Part shown: positions 33,016-45,744 of the stretch, piece after piece
Position numbering within the stretch: the stretch's first letter is position 1
Layout: each line of letters opens with the position of its first letter
Source of the DNA: Micropterus salmoides
Lineage: Eukaryota; Chordata; Actinopteri; Centrarchiformes; Centrarchidae
Assembly (NCBI RefSeq): GCF_014851395.1
Contig: NW_024044459.1
Location: forward strand, 6,795,100 to 6,859,099
DNA length: 64,000 nucleotides
Direction: 5' to 3'
Notes under the pieces: model-generated
What the model saw: only the letters and a program-made list of their open reading frames with translations
Databases searched by the model: none
What the model was told of the DNA's origin: nothing
Program-made: the position numbers and the translations under genes

Positions 33016-34635
33016 AGGTGAAACTGGAGAAAAGCTGCACAGGACAGGAATGTTATCTGATACAGAGTCTTTTGGACTGAAGGATGACTATTGTTGAAAC
33101 TGGGGTATTGGTGTTTTGAATGTAATCAATTTTGGGTTATTGGATTTAGTAAATAGGCACAGAGAGCTGAGCTGAAACCGAGCACGAGTTCAACTCTTGT
33201 TATTATTGGACTGAAGTAAAAAAACACAGTGGCAGCTTCTACAATACCAGCAGAGAAGAACATTTTATCCGTCCATCTAAAATGGGCAAAGATTTTGCAA
33301 TAAATAAATGACTGACTGTATTGTGACATAGCAACATGATACAGTGAAATACCACACAAATAGGAACAATCGTCAGTATAAAGCAATCCAATACAAATGT
33401 GCTGCAATAAGTTCTGTCTCCTGAAAAATATGTTTATAGACCGTTAATTTGCTTTGCCAAATACATTTTAGAGCAAACAAATTGCTGCCTGGATTACCTT
33501 AATGGCAACATTTTTTAGGGAAAGCCTAAGCGTGACATTTCTATACTGCAGTTTGGTGTAGATAGTTGTACATGAAGTGTAGGACCTGAAAACACAACAT
33601 AAAATCCCACTTCCTTTTTGTTGTTATATGTTGACAGCTTAAAGTGGTGGTAGAATGGAAAACTGTTTTTCCCTTATCATATATAACCTCAGTATTAAAC
33701 ATTTAATTAAATGTACACATGTATGCTCATATGTGTAAATTTAATTAAACAATGGCACAGCTGTTGTATTCAACACAGTAAGACCAGCAGCTGAAAGGAA
33801 GGATGTATAAATGCCTCGTTAGCTCAAATTATTTGTATGTCTCATGTACACTATTTACATATTTACCTCAACGTGGAAGAAAGATTGTCCTGGTTATTGT
33901 TGGCTGGATATGGTATTTGCTCTCCACTAAGTTACTCTTTAAATATACAAGTTTGGCATATTTCTCTGAGGCCTGTAAGCATATGCAGCTGCCAGTTTAT
34001 TAGGTACAACAAGCTAAAAGTAATGCAGTCCTGCAATAAACCCTACCTTCATGAAGGTTAAAATGTCCAATATTTACTGCTCATAGGCACTGATTCAACT
34101 CTGATTATTCTGAAGGACACAGAGAGCTGTTTCTGACAGGGACATACCTCGTTGCTATTTGGATCCTTTGTACATAACTGGCTTGCTCGCTCATTAAAGT
34201 CAGTCTCCGATGGTTTCACGTCAGGCTCTTCAACAGAAAAACATATGAAATCATTATCTATCTGCTGCAGATATAACGTTACTTTCTTTTCTTACTGTGC
34301 TGATCCACATTTATGCTGCTGATCTTATTAGCCATCACTGATGTACTGTCCAACAAACACCTTGTGTAATGAGTGAATTAACAGAAGAACAACCTTGCTA
34401 GATACAAGCTAGCCATGTTATCTGTTTCACAAAGCTAACATTACCATTCACTGTGATCATGGGTATCGTTACTACTATGGCAGCCACTAAGTGCTGCTAA
34501 CTTCTACAATAGTTCGAATAACCGAACTCTGAATGCCAACGAATCAATGTAAACTTATAACTTGACATTTGAGGTAAATGTTGGCAAACTGACAGGTGGG
34601 TAACTTTATGGTAACTTAGCCAGTGAAGTGTTAAT
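33016..34635. other. No gene seen
   Basis: About 1.6 kb of AT-rich DNA. Short frames only, no repeat ends identified. Confidence 0.5.
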
Positions 34636-34639
34636 GGGG

Positions 34640-35230
34640 TAAAATTTCTAAAAAGGCAGTCAATTCATCAACTTACCAGCGAGCGTACGTTGGACATACC
34701 GAAAATGGATGGGATTCAGCGCTGGAACTATTCAGTGTTCAGTGAACTATCGGCTGCCCCATGTGACCGCTTCCGCATTCCACAGTTCCAACAGAAGTCA
34801 ATGGGAGTGTAGTAACTCTCTTATTTACTCTGGTTGTGATCACGTTGAAAGTGACCAATCATAAGACTGTTAGTGCCCTCCTTGGTTTCCGCCCCCAAAT
34901 TGTCAGAAGTCATGTAGAGCAGAAATCAGCTGAGCGAGCAGAAATCCACTGCGCAAGCTAAACACCATTCCGTGAGCAGAACCCACTGCACGCAAGCATG
35001 ATTCCACTGTGTAAGCAGAGTTAACCTATGAGAGCATGCCAGGTGCTTGCTTACAGCTACCTGTATAACTCTCAGGTGTTGAACTTGTGCGCACGTACTT
35101 TTTCGTGCCAGTGGGAAGGTTCATTTTTGTGTGTGTGAATTAGCATAATTTGCTTGTGAACTTATTTTACATGCTCACATATTATGATATAAATTTGACG
35201 CCACAGTAAAAAATATGCTGAAGCAGTGGA
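34640..35230. repeat. Probable decayed transposon with a degenerate minisatellite
   Basis: Between 34915 and 35025 a unit resembling GAGCAGAAATCCACTGCGCA recurs three to four times with drift (GAGCAGAAATCAGCTGAGC, GAGCAGAACCCACTGCACGC, GATTCCACTGTGTAAGC). The flanks ('CACATATTATGATATAAATT') recall interior sequence of fish transposons. Ends and class are not defined. Confidence 0.4.
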
Positions 35231-35544
35231 CAGTATTTAAATAAAAGTGTTTTTTGAACATTAAAGCATGTAAACAGGTTGTGGTAGACACCCAAAATAT
35301 AGGCATCAGCATGAAAATGAGCTTAATATGGGACCATTAAGATTAGACAAGATTCATAGCTTGAGTTTAACATTGAAAAGGTCACATATGCACTTTTCCT
35401 AACTAGTTCTCTGAGTTGTCTAAACATTACCAGTTAGTCATAATTTAGTTTCCAAAAACAGTGAATGTTTAGTAGACATGTTCAATATGAGCATTCCATA
35501 ATCAGTATATAACATTTAAATGAGCTATATGTAGTTTTTTACAG
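35231..35544. other. No gene seen
   Basis: AT-rich spacer. Confidence 0.45.
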
Positions 35545-35838
35545 AAGCCCTAAGCAGCCATCCATTCAAATATTTTTCTTACTCTGATTTTCCATGATAA
35601 CGGGATAATTTTCTCGTAACCTCGAGATGACAAAACAGTAGTTTAACACGGGGTGGTCAGGAGCATTTTTTTTCTTTTTTTTATAATCCTCTTCAACAGT
35701 TTCTTATGAAGAGACTGTTTCTAATGCTCACAATAAAGCATGTGCTAGACTGTGTTCAACTGGTCCACATCCATCAACCATCATTCCCAGGCAGAGGAAA
35801 TTCCTGCACTTCTCATTCAGGGGAATCCATTTAACAAT

Positions 35839-35895
35839 ACACATTTCCTGACGGCTATTTTAAGGAACCTTCAAAATAGCCATCAGGAAATGTGT
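35839..35895. other. Central hairpin of the foldback element
   Basis: Arms of about 22 bp with one or two mismatches: ACACATTTCCTGACGGCTAT with TTT, against its reverse complement ending in TCAGGAAATGTGT. The loop is TAAGGAACCTTC. It is precursor-like in shape but matches no microRNA I know. Confidence 0.6.
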
Positions 35896-35969
35896 GATTG
35901 GATTCCCATGAATCTCTTTAAACCACTTTGTTGAAGAGGATATTAAAAAAAGAAGAAAGAAATCATTAA

Positions 35970-36027
35970 GGAGTCAAACACACAATCCTCAGATTATAAT
36001 TCTCTACCAACTGAGCTGACCAGTTAC
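35970..36027 (-). pseudogene. tRNA-like remnant (tRNA-Lys-like or tRNA-derived SINE head)
   Basis: The minus strand reads CAGCTCAGTTGGTAGAG, an excellent A box. It continues with TAATCTGAGGATTG and GTGTTTGACTCC, a weakened B box. The TAATCTGAGG stretch follows the tRNA-Lys anticodon stem closely, but four or so bases before it are missing, so the anticodon arm cannot fold and no functional tRNA is possible. It lies inside the right half of the foldback element. Confidence 0.55.
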
Positions 36028-36220
36028 ACTGGAAAGTGATTTGAAATGCACCTGTGGACCCCTGTATTCAGCTATAGTTTGTTATCTCGAGATCATGAGA
36101 AAATGATCCTGTTATCACTGGAAAACAACAGTCATTATCTCAAGATCACTATATAATTATCCGATTATCACGGAAAAATGTAAAGTAAAAAATATTTGAA
36201 TGGATGGCCGCTTAGGGCTT

Positions 36221-36770
36221 TCAATGAAATCACTATCAATAAATGAACCATACACCTGTTTTCTCTGTTGCTTGGAACAACCACTATTCTGCTTCTTAAG
36301 TGAAGGAATCAGGTCAGGTTCTCTGCATGCACGCTCCCGAGCTCCCGAACACCACAAAATGACCAGATCCCAGCACAACACAAACTCCCAACATAAACTC
36401 CACATAACAAACGAGAATCAAATCGATGTCGGGTGAAAACACTGTCAGTATCACAAAGGCTTGAATCACGGAGACATCGCCGCTTTCTTTTGGAACTGAC
36501 TGAGGTTTTTATCCTATTGGACAGGTAAAATAACATTACTGCAAAGCATGTGAAATATATTGTGTTTTTGTGCTTTAGTTGGCTCAAGTTAGATAACAAA
36601 GAGCAGTTGCTAACTTTATCCGATGCAAAATACTTGGATTCTGCTTGCTCATGAGTTCGAACATGCGTATGAGCACACACCTGGCTGCAACCAAAAAACC
36701 GCCAGTGACCGCTGAAAACTAACTAACTCATTTGAAATAAATGTGTAAACTGTGCAAAGTTGCAGAATTT
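36221..36770. other. No gene seen
   Basis: A 123-codon minus-strand frame (36309-36680) shows no recognisable motif. Confidence 0.45.
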
Positions 36771-38056
36771 GTTCATGGCAGAGATGCTCACAAGTCTTTG
36801 AGCCAGAGTCCAAGTCAAGTCTCAAGTCTCTGAGCAAGAGTCCAAGTTAAGTCTCAAGTCTCTCATGGTTATTATGAATTCTGTATTGCCTGCTGCGTTC
36901 AATCCAGGTTGCTAATAAAACTGCATAGCTATACTTTCACACAGAGCACAACCATGTAATGTGCAATGCAATTATTGACAGCTTATTAAATACTGTAAGT
37001 CAACACACTCCCCAGACTTAAACCCAATGTAACGTTAACTAAATAAAACTGTGACGTTGCATAATCAACAATAAACCTGTAACCTGTTTTTAACTTACAC
37101 AGCACAACCATGTAGCCTAATGTACAATGTGTCTACAATTAATGACTTATTATAAGCTTATAAACTACGTCAAAAAACCCTGTTGACTCTCAAACCCAGT
37201 GTAAAGTTAACTAAATAAAACTGTAAAGTTACATGGCCAACAATAAAGCTGTAACTTGTTTTTAACTTACAGAGCACAACCATAATGTGCAATGCAGTTA
37301 ATGACAGCTTATAAACTACTGTAAGTCAGCACATCCTCCTGACTCTCAAAACAATAAACTGTAACCTGTTTTTCACAGAGCACAACTATAATGTGCAATA
37401 CAATCATTGATAGCCTCAACTACTGTAAGCCAGCAAACCCTGCACACTCTCAAACCAGTGTAATGTTGGGCAATAACTAAATCAAACTGTAAGGTTAGGC
37501 TACATGATCAACAATAAACCTGTAACCTCTTTCTAGCCAATGGCAATAATTAAGGTGATGGCAGCCAGCGGGACATAAATAATTACCTTTATCAACCACC
37601 ACAAGTTTGGCGAGTAAACAAACGCTCATTCATCTTTAACGCACGACAGTCGGAGTAAACCTCCCGCAGGTCGTAGCTGAAGCAAGAAGCAAGCTAACGT
37701 TAGATGGCCAATGCTGAGCTAAACATGTTTACTCACCTCAGGTTACTAACCTATTTTACATTCAGCGCTTCTTTGTTTGGTTCTTGTTGTATGAAGTTTT
37801 AAAGCCAAAGTTTATGATGAATGGCGGAGCAGCTGCAGTGTTTGTTGTCCTTTCTCACGTGCGGCCGCGTGCAGCAGATGTTACGTGTTCCGTATGTAGG
37901 TTATAGGTAACGGAGGGAGGGAATAACGGCAAGCTCATCAGACGTTTCCTAAAAATAAACATTGTTCACGAGTCTCAAGTTGAGTCTGAAGTCACTGTGT
38001 GTGCGACTTAAGATGAGTCCGAGTCTCTAACTCGAGTCCCCATCTCTGGTTCATGG
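36771..38056. mobile_element. hAT element with perfect 8-bp target duplication
   Basis: The element spans 36779-38048 (1270 bp), starting CAGAGATG and ending CATCTCTG, and is flanked by the direct repeat GTTCATGG on both sides (36771-36778, 38049-38056). Eight-base duplications with CAGAGATG ends are hAT hallmarks. Subterminal CAAGTC/GAGTC-type motifs at both ends fit hAT transposase binding sites. They include a 32-bp tandem duplication at 36800-36831 and 36832-36863, and at the right CGAGTCTCAAGTTGAGTC and GAGTCCGAGTCTC. No transposase frame, so non-autonomous. Between the ends lie a four-copy tandem array (36943-37535) and about 500 bp of CpG-containing DNA that may be captured or family-specific. 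Confidence 0.88.
36943..37535. repeat. Four-copy tandem array inside the hAT element
   Basis: Units start at AGAGCACAACCATG (36943), AGCACAACCATG (37101), AGAGCACAACCATAATG (37271) and AGAGCACAACTATAATG (37377). Each runs through TGTGCAATGCA-, ACTGTAAGTCA-, AACTAAATAAAACTG- and AATAAACCTGTAACC-type segments. Spacings are about 158, 170 and 106 bp. The third unit is short because it lacks the AACTAAATAAAACTG part. The first two and last units are nearly full length. Confidence 0.8.
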
Positions 38057-38595
38057 ACATATTTAAGTCGTTTTCCCTACAAAATCCTTTTTTGCAATAT
38101 AACATTTACACCACAGCATTTGGGTAATGTTAGAAAAAGATCATCATCTTGGTTAAATATGTAAAATTCTAAATTGACTGCAAGCATAAGACACAACTTT
38201 GTTAACATTAAACCAAAAACACAATCTTTTCCAGTGCTTTTGTTGACTAAACATAACCCCACACAAGACTCAGGATGCAAATCTCCAATGTCAAAGTCCT
38301 GCACTTTGTATGCTCACCATTCACACCTCTGTACAACTTATATGCAGTAGAAAGTACAAGTTTGACTGGAAGCATATGAACTCCGTCATTGGGAGACAAA
38401 AAAATAAGTGATGATTTAACTCTGTGGTAAAATGTAAGGCTGTAGTTTTTGAATTTGAATAGACATCCATCGTGAATAATTTCAAAACATTTACACATGA
38501 TGTCAAAAATAATCAGACATGAATGTAAATTAGCATGTAAATTAACATGGTCAAAATAAATTCCATGAAAGACTGTATAAAAAGAAAGTAGGCCT
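38057..38595. other. No gene seen
   Basis: AT-rich; overlapping minus-strand frames of 60-83 codons with no domain. Confidence 0.45.
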
Positions 38596-38599
38596 GAGG

Positions 38600-39010
38600 T
38601 GTTGAATGATCAACTCCAGTACACGCATGGTGTCCCAGTCCTTTGACTTGCCCCCACAATGGGAGCCAGTGCTCAGTATTGAGCCATGCTGCTCCATTGT
38701 CCTGTCATTTGGATGGATGAGGCAGAGAGCAGCAACAGAGGCCGTGGCCAGCTCTATTATGTATTACATTCTGCTTGTGCACTCACTCCCTCTGAATTAC
38801 ACTCTGTCTCTGTCTCACACAACACCCAACCCTTTTGCCAGGCAGACAGACAGGCAGACAAAGAGACAGACTGGCAGGCAGAAACGCTCATTGTTCCCTT
38901 GGGATCTCCATTGATCCTGCCAATCACTTCATTTACTGGCTTATCAATGCCGCCTCCCACCTCTTTCCCCATCGGTCCAGACCTGATCGATCGGCGTGCG
39001 GCTTAGTGCA
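38600..39010. promoter_or_regulatory. Weak candidate regulatory block
   Basis: Unique segments with GAGCAGCAACAGAGGCCG, CTCCATTGATCCTGCC, CCAATCACTTCATTTACTGG and TTATCAATGCCGCC surround a (CAGA)n-like run at about 38840-38880. Motif density is moderate. Overlapping open frames of about 100 codons pass through the CAGA run and are not credible. Confidence 0.3.
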
Positions 39011-40125
39011 TGTTCGACTGGAAATGTGTGAACTCAGGAAGACACACAAGCCTGGAGACAGCACAAATTTGTGCACATACACACAGTTGGACAGCCGTTA
39101 ATCTCAGTGAAAGACAGGTGTCAGTGGAAGAATGACAGGATGAAAGAGAGCAGAAAGGACAATAACCAGGGAGCGAGAGATGTCAGAAAATTGGCGGGCG
39201 ACTGATGACTGCATGAAACCCTTCACTTATCAGTCAGTGACCCAAAAACACACACAAACACACACACATACCAAGAACCCAAACATACAGTGCTTAGGTT
39301 TACATTGCCCATGTGTATTAGCCACCAGTGTGATAGAAAGACATTTGGCAAGGGTCAAGAAAGTGAGGAGAATGTGCACTGGTTAAGCTCTCCAACTTTG
39401 AAAGTGTAGATTTACCTCTGATCAGGGATGTGGAAAGGAGAAAACTCAGGTCACCAATCACTTTTATATTTTATGTAAATATTCTTAGTGGAGGTCAGGT
39501 TTTTTCAACCTTTGTATTATTCACCACTAACCGCTACCTCTCTGCCTGGACATGAATCACAGCAATCTGCTGTGTTCCTCCTCCTTCCAGGCATTTCTTA
39601 AATCTAAAAAAAGAACAAAAGCAAAAGGAAGTGGAAAGCCCACTCTCCTTAAATAAAAGAGGGCATGGGAGGATAGAGTGGGTGAGACAAAGAGGAGAAA
39701 GAGGCAGGAAAGGATTTGTGGGGGTGGAGTATAACAGACACACTATGGGATGATGATTAATGTTTTTTGTGGAAATGGGGATTCACCTGGGAGCATTTTT
39801 CCCATGATGTTGCGGAGCCATGGCAAGTGAGGAATCAGCAAAAAGTCTGTGTGCCCTCACTATCTTGTGATTATTTCTGCACATGTTCCACTGATTAGGG
39901 GTTATTGTAAAGCCTAATACATTTTTTAAAAATGATCTCCATTTGATTATGAATTTTGAATTTATTTATGCTGATGTATCCGTGCATACATTTTGATTTA
40001 GCAACATGGTCATGTAAGCTAAATAAATAACTGAGATCAATGGAAGGCCTCCATTCTGTACATTTACAAATACAACACACAAAACAGCTGGATCACACAC
40101 AAAATACATACTGTATACACATGCC
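39011..40125. other. No gene seen
   Basis: Unremarkable DNA with short CA runs near 39245; a GGAAAGGA-type purine patch near 39600-39720. No repeat ends. Confidence 0.45.
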
Positions 40126-40129
40126 ACTG

Positions 40130-40870
40130 CCGGAACATTATTATGACTATAACTATAACTAAGTATACCTTTAATTATATATCTCAACATATTGGATATA
40201 ATTATATAGCAATAATGATATAACTATGCAATGAAAAACATATAACTATATGTTCAATTATAAAAAATAGATAACTGTAATAATGTTAAAATATAACTAT
40301 ACCACAACTATATACAATAGATGTTCAATTCAATTCAATTTTATTTATATAGCGGCAAATCACAACAACAGTTATCTCACAGCGCTTTTCATAAAAGTGC
40401 AGGTCTAGACCGTACTCTATGATGCTATTTACAGAAGCCCAACAGTTCCCACCAAGAGCAAGCACTAGGCAACAGAGGCAAGGAAAAACTTCCTTTTAAG
40501 AGGCAGAAACCTCGAGCAGAACCATGGCTCAGGGTGGGCGGCCATCTGCCTCGACCGGTTGGGTCGGTTGGATGTGTAGTATAACAACAAATCTACATAT
40601 TTATAAGATACTGTTTTTAACAATAACAATATAACTATATGACTGTAACAATATAGAACTATGTAACTATAACATATATTACTATGATTGACAATAACTA
40701 CATTACATTACAATGACAAAAATGTGTAACTATGTGGCTAAAACAATAACTATGCAACTGTACACCTGTATATATATACTATATATATATATATATATAC
40801 TATAATAAACATTTAACAACAACTATATAGTGAGAAAGATTTAACTATATATGCTAATAGGCTATAATTT
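40130..40870. repeat. TATAACTA-rich degenerate simple repeat, interrupted
   Basis: Variations of ATAACTAT recur dozens of times on both sides of an inserted repeat (40321-40575), ending in a (TA)n stretch at about 40770-40800. The period is not constant, so this is a degenerate satellite-like region. Confidence 0.75.
40321..40575 (-). mobile_element. Common teleost repeat with (TTGAA)n tail, minus strand
   Basis: The plus strand starts TTCAATTCAATTCAATTTTA with TTTATATAGCGGCAAATC, followed by 'CAACAACAGTTATCTCAC' and an interior with 'AGGAAAAACTTCCTTTTAAG' and 'GGGTGGGCGGCCATCTGCC'. Read on the minus strand it ends in repeated TTGAA, a simple-sequence 3' tail typical of non-LTR or SINE elements. 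Pieces of similar ends are at 58590-58718 and 59970-60019. Confidence 0.65.
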
Positions 40871-42182
40871 GATATAACACCCCTCCTCACCCTCGAAGCT
40901 ATTGGATGTCCTGGGGCAGAATCAGAAGTGTGTGCCCGCCTTGGACTTTAAGACTCTTTTTTATAAAAGCATCTACCAAATGGAAAATGTCATGTTCAGT
41001 AACATAAAATTACATCTACAGAGACAGACACAGACACAGAAAAGCAGACATTCACATGTTCTCGATTTGTGGCTGTGTGGCCTCGAATCTCTCTCTCACT
41101 TTCTTTTGATCTTTTGGTTCAATCTTTCAATTTCACTTCAGTTCAGTGTGCGTTACTGGCGTATTAAATTGGCCTGCACAGTGTGACCAAAACATCTAAA
41201 CTAAGCTAAAATAATATAATACAAATAAAATTAATGATAAAAAATAAGGTAATGGTAAACATCTTTTTAACTTGTTTGACTTTAAGATGCTGTGTATTGC
41301 ACAGTGACTGTATCTGTGTTTCAGTGTGTGCTGCAGGTCTGCCATGTTTCAGTAAAAATAAATTTCAGCATGAAGATCCAAATATTGAATCATGAAGAGG
41401 AAAATTTCCTCTTTTTCTGTCTTGCTCTTTTCCTGTTCTGTCTTATGATGTCTCTCCTCTGTACTACCAGTGATCCTCCTCATCTCCTGCAGAGTTAATA
41501 CCTCCAGGACTAATAAATCAGAACTGACATACAAGCGGTTCCTTGGCTCGACACGAACATCACTGGACGCTGATTAAAATAGTTTGTTTAAATCTGCAGA
41601 TTCCCGCCCTACCACTAACGCTCTGACATTCCCCAACATGGCAGAGCTGTGAAGTGGATGTGAGGTTGAATGAATCTGTGCATTCCTTTCCCTGGGTGGG
41701 TGGCTTTTGAGCATAAATGCATATGGACCATCTGGGTCCTGGAAAAGTAACTGACCTATCTATCACAAAAATAATGATGAAGTCAATGTAGAAAAAGCTA
41801 TCAACCCGTGTCCTATTAAGCGAAAAACAGTCTCCGAGCTAGCAAGCTTGCTAACTGAGAGTTAACTGTCAATTAGAAAGCTAGATAGCTTGGCTTCTAA
41901 TCTGACAATAATAAATCCTACACTTTACTCAAAAGTCATGTGCCATTGATTCCTGTCTCATAGCTGGATGGTGCAGCACAGCTGATTAGCTGCGATAGCT
42001 TCCCATTTTGGACGCTCAGAGGGCAGCACTATCAAGACAACCAAAGTGGAACATGTGTGCGGATTTACGAATCCACTGATTGAAGCTCATGTGAGTGCCT
42101 CATTTGACCTGTTTGTCGAGACTCTCCCTGAGACAGTTATCTACAACAGCTAAAGGCAATTGGGATGGTATAAAGAGTCTCC
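40871..42182. other. No gene seen
   Basis: No repeat ends or domain-bearing frame. GCTGATTAAAATAG and GTTTGTTTAAATCTGC near 41570-41600 are isolated motif hits. Confidence 0.45.
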
Positions 42183-42880
42183 GTGGTTTCCTTTAAAATG
42201 TTGCCAACATGCAGGATGCAAAAGTCACCTACACCTCTGCTTTTGGAGAGTGCAATTCAGATATCACAGAGGAGTTTGTTCCAGGATTATTATAAGATGA
42301 AAGAGTTCTTTGCTTCAAATTCTTCACTTTTCAGACTTGAAAGAACTGTGGATGTTGCAGATTTTTACCATATTGAAAATGCAGATGCCATTGTTGGAAG
42401 TAATCCCAATTACAAGAGCTCCTGCACGAAACTGATCCAGACGAATCGCGATTCCAGTTTAGTTGAAAATAAACATTATTTCCTACGTTTCATTTGTCAC
42501 TTTGAGAGTGTTGTTCATTCCTCTGCAGCCCACCCTGCCTCGAGGCCTGGCTGTCTCTGTAGCCCCATCGTGCTGCCAGCACAGCCAAAACCCAGGCCCA
42601 AAACCAAGGGCCCCCGCCGGCCCCTGCAATGGAAAGCAGATGGCCAGTCCTCTGACGGCAGCCGGCTGCAGTCTGCAGTTCAGGAGAGGAAACTTCTTAT
42701 TCACCGTCATCCATCATCGGGCTGGGAGCGGGGGTGTGAGAGGGGGAGGAAAGACAGAGCAACGCCTGACACCCGACGTCTGGCCTCTTTCAAACGGCTT
42801 CGCATGGCACATTCATGGCTTGCACTCATATGCACATGTAAAAACACACACAAACACACGAAGAGTGGGCCTTGCTCACA
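42183..42880. other. Longest open frame in the window; probably not a gene
   Basis: A 251-codon plus-strand frame (42183-42938) ends inside a CA repeat as His/Thr repeats. A second overlapping frame (42463-43176) is also open. Neither shows a domain, signal peptide or membrane segment. Two open frames over the same GC-richer block (42520-42800) point to composition, not coding. CTCTGCAG at about 42520 could serve as a splice acceptor, but no matching donor-bounded exon with a familiar protein is apparent. Confidence 0.4.
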
Positions 42881-42890
42881 CCCATTTAAT

Positions 42891-42898
42891 CACACACA

Positions 42899-42934
<36 letters not shown>
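42891..42934. repeat. (CA)n microsatellite
   Basis: CA run of 44 bp with a single T interruption near 42900. Confidence 0.95.
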
Positions 42935-42936
<2 letters not shown>

Positions 42937-43351
42937 GAATATATATTCTGGCTCACGTTCTTGCCTTTCATTAGTGGTATTATTCTTTTCAGCACTGGGT
43001 CGATTATGAAAGGTCTTTTCTGGTTTTCCTCCCGTCCTGAGAGAGAGAGAGAGAGGGAGAGAATTGCTGTTTCTTTCTGTCCTTCAATCTCTGCAATCAG
43101 TGTTTCTGGTCCTCTTTTACTTCCTGTTTGGCCATGTCGTCCTCTCATTAGACCCCACAAGGTCCTACAGAATTAAGTATCAAGTGAGAGACAAAGAAGA
43201 AGAAGTAGATAAGGAAAACGAAGGGGAGAGAGAGAGAGAGAGCATAGTGAGTAATGTACATGACAGCTGAGGATCATTAATCACTGTCAGACTAGAAAGG
43301 AGAAGAGGGAGGAAGAGGTGGAGGAGGTGGGGGTGGCGTTTGACATGGCAG

Positions 43352-43369
43352 CACACGTGCACGTGCGCG

Positions 43370-43411
<42 letters not shown>

Positions 43412-43442
43412 CACACACACACACGCACACACATGTGCACGT
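43352..43442. repeat. Alternating purine-pyrimidine tract (CA/CG mixture)
   Basis: ACACGTGCACGTGCGCGCAT, then a long CA run with G interruptions, then ACATGTGCACGTGC. About 90 bp almost entirely alternating, with CG-rich ends that are reverse-complementary to one another (GCACGTG motifs). Confidence 0.9.
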
Positions 43443-45423
<1,981 letters not shown>

Positions 45424-45545
45424 TTGAATATGTCTCAACTACTATTGCAAGGATTGCTATGGAACTTTGTGCAGATATTTATGTTCCCGAGAGGATGAAT
45501 CCTAACGACTTTGGTGATCCCCGGACTTTTCCTCTACCTCTTTTG
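45424..45545 (+). repeat. Common teleost repeat, copy B (family of 23685-24060)
   Basis: 'ATGTCTCAACTACTATTG', 'GAACTTTGTGCAGATATTT', 'GAGAGGATGAATCCTAACG' and 'ACTTTGGTGATCCCC' follow in the order typical of the family. It represents a part of the family lying 5' of the segment preserved in copy A. Confidence 0.65.
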
Positions 45546-45700
45546 CTCTTGTCGTGTGTTCAGACAGAAAGCGAGGCTTCATGAGCTTACTTCCTAAACG
45601 TACAGTGACAAGAGGAAAAAGGAGAGGAGGCTGGAGGAGATGACAGAAAGAACTGGAGTTCCTGGTGAGCTCTGAGGACAGTCAGAGGCTGAGCTGAACA

Positions 45701-45703
<3 letters not shown>

Positions 45704-45742
<39 letters not shown>
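45704..45742. repeat. (CA)n microsatellite
   Basis: 39 bp CA run. Confidence 0.96.

Positions 45743-45744
<2 letters not shown>

Larger units (their letters stand above)
35545..36220. mobile_element. Foldback element with ~85-bp terminal inverted repeats
   Basis: Left end AAGCCCTAAGCAGCCATCCA then TTCAAATATTTTTCTTAC. The right end reversed reads AAGCCCTAAGCGGCCATCCA then TTCAAATATTTTTTAC. Similarity continues through CGGATAAT- and CTCGAGAT-type motifs for about 85 bp. A second inner pair is ATCCTCTTCAACA (35686-35698) against TGTTGAAGAGGAT (35930-35942). At the centre is a near-perfect hairpin at 35839-35895 (ACACATTTCCTGA / TCAGGAAATGTGT) extended by GGAATCCA / TGGATTCC. No transposase. The CTCGAGATAA-rich ends match a repeat type seen in fish, class unassigned. 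Confidence 0.75.

Noticed and set aside
35970..36027. Functional tRNA-Lys gene on the minus strand
   Set aside because: Bases before the anticodon loop are missing and the B box is degraded; it lies inside a transposable element.
36943..37535. CRISPR-like array
   Set aside because: Units are ~160 bp, fully repetitive without unique spacers, and lie within a eukaryotic hAT element.
42183..42938. Longest open frame (251 codons) as a protein-coding gene
   Set aside because: No domain or low-complexity-independent feature, a second frame is open over the same block, and it ends in CA-repeat-encoded His/Thr.
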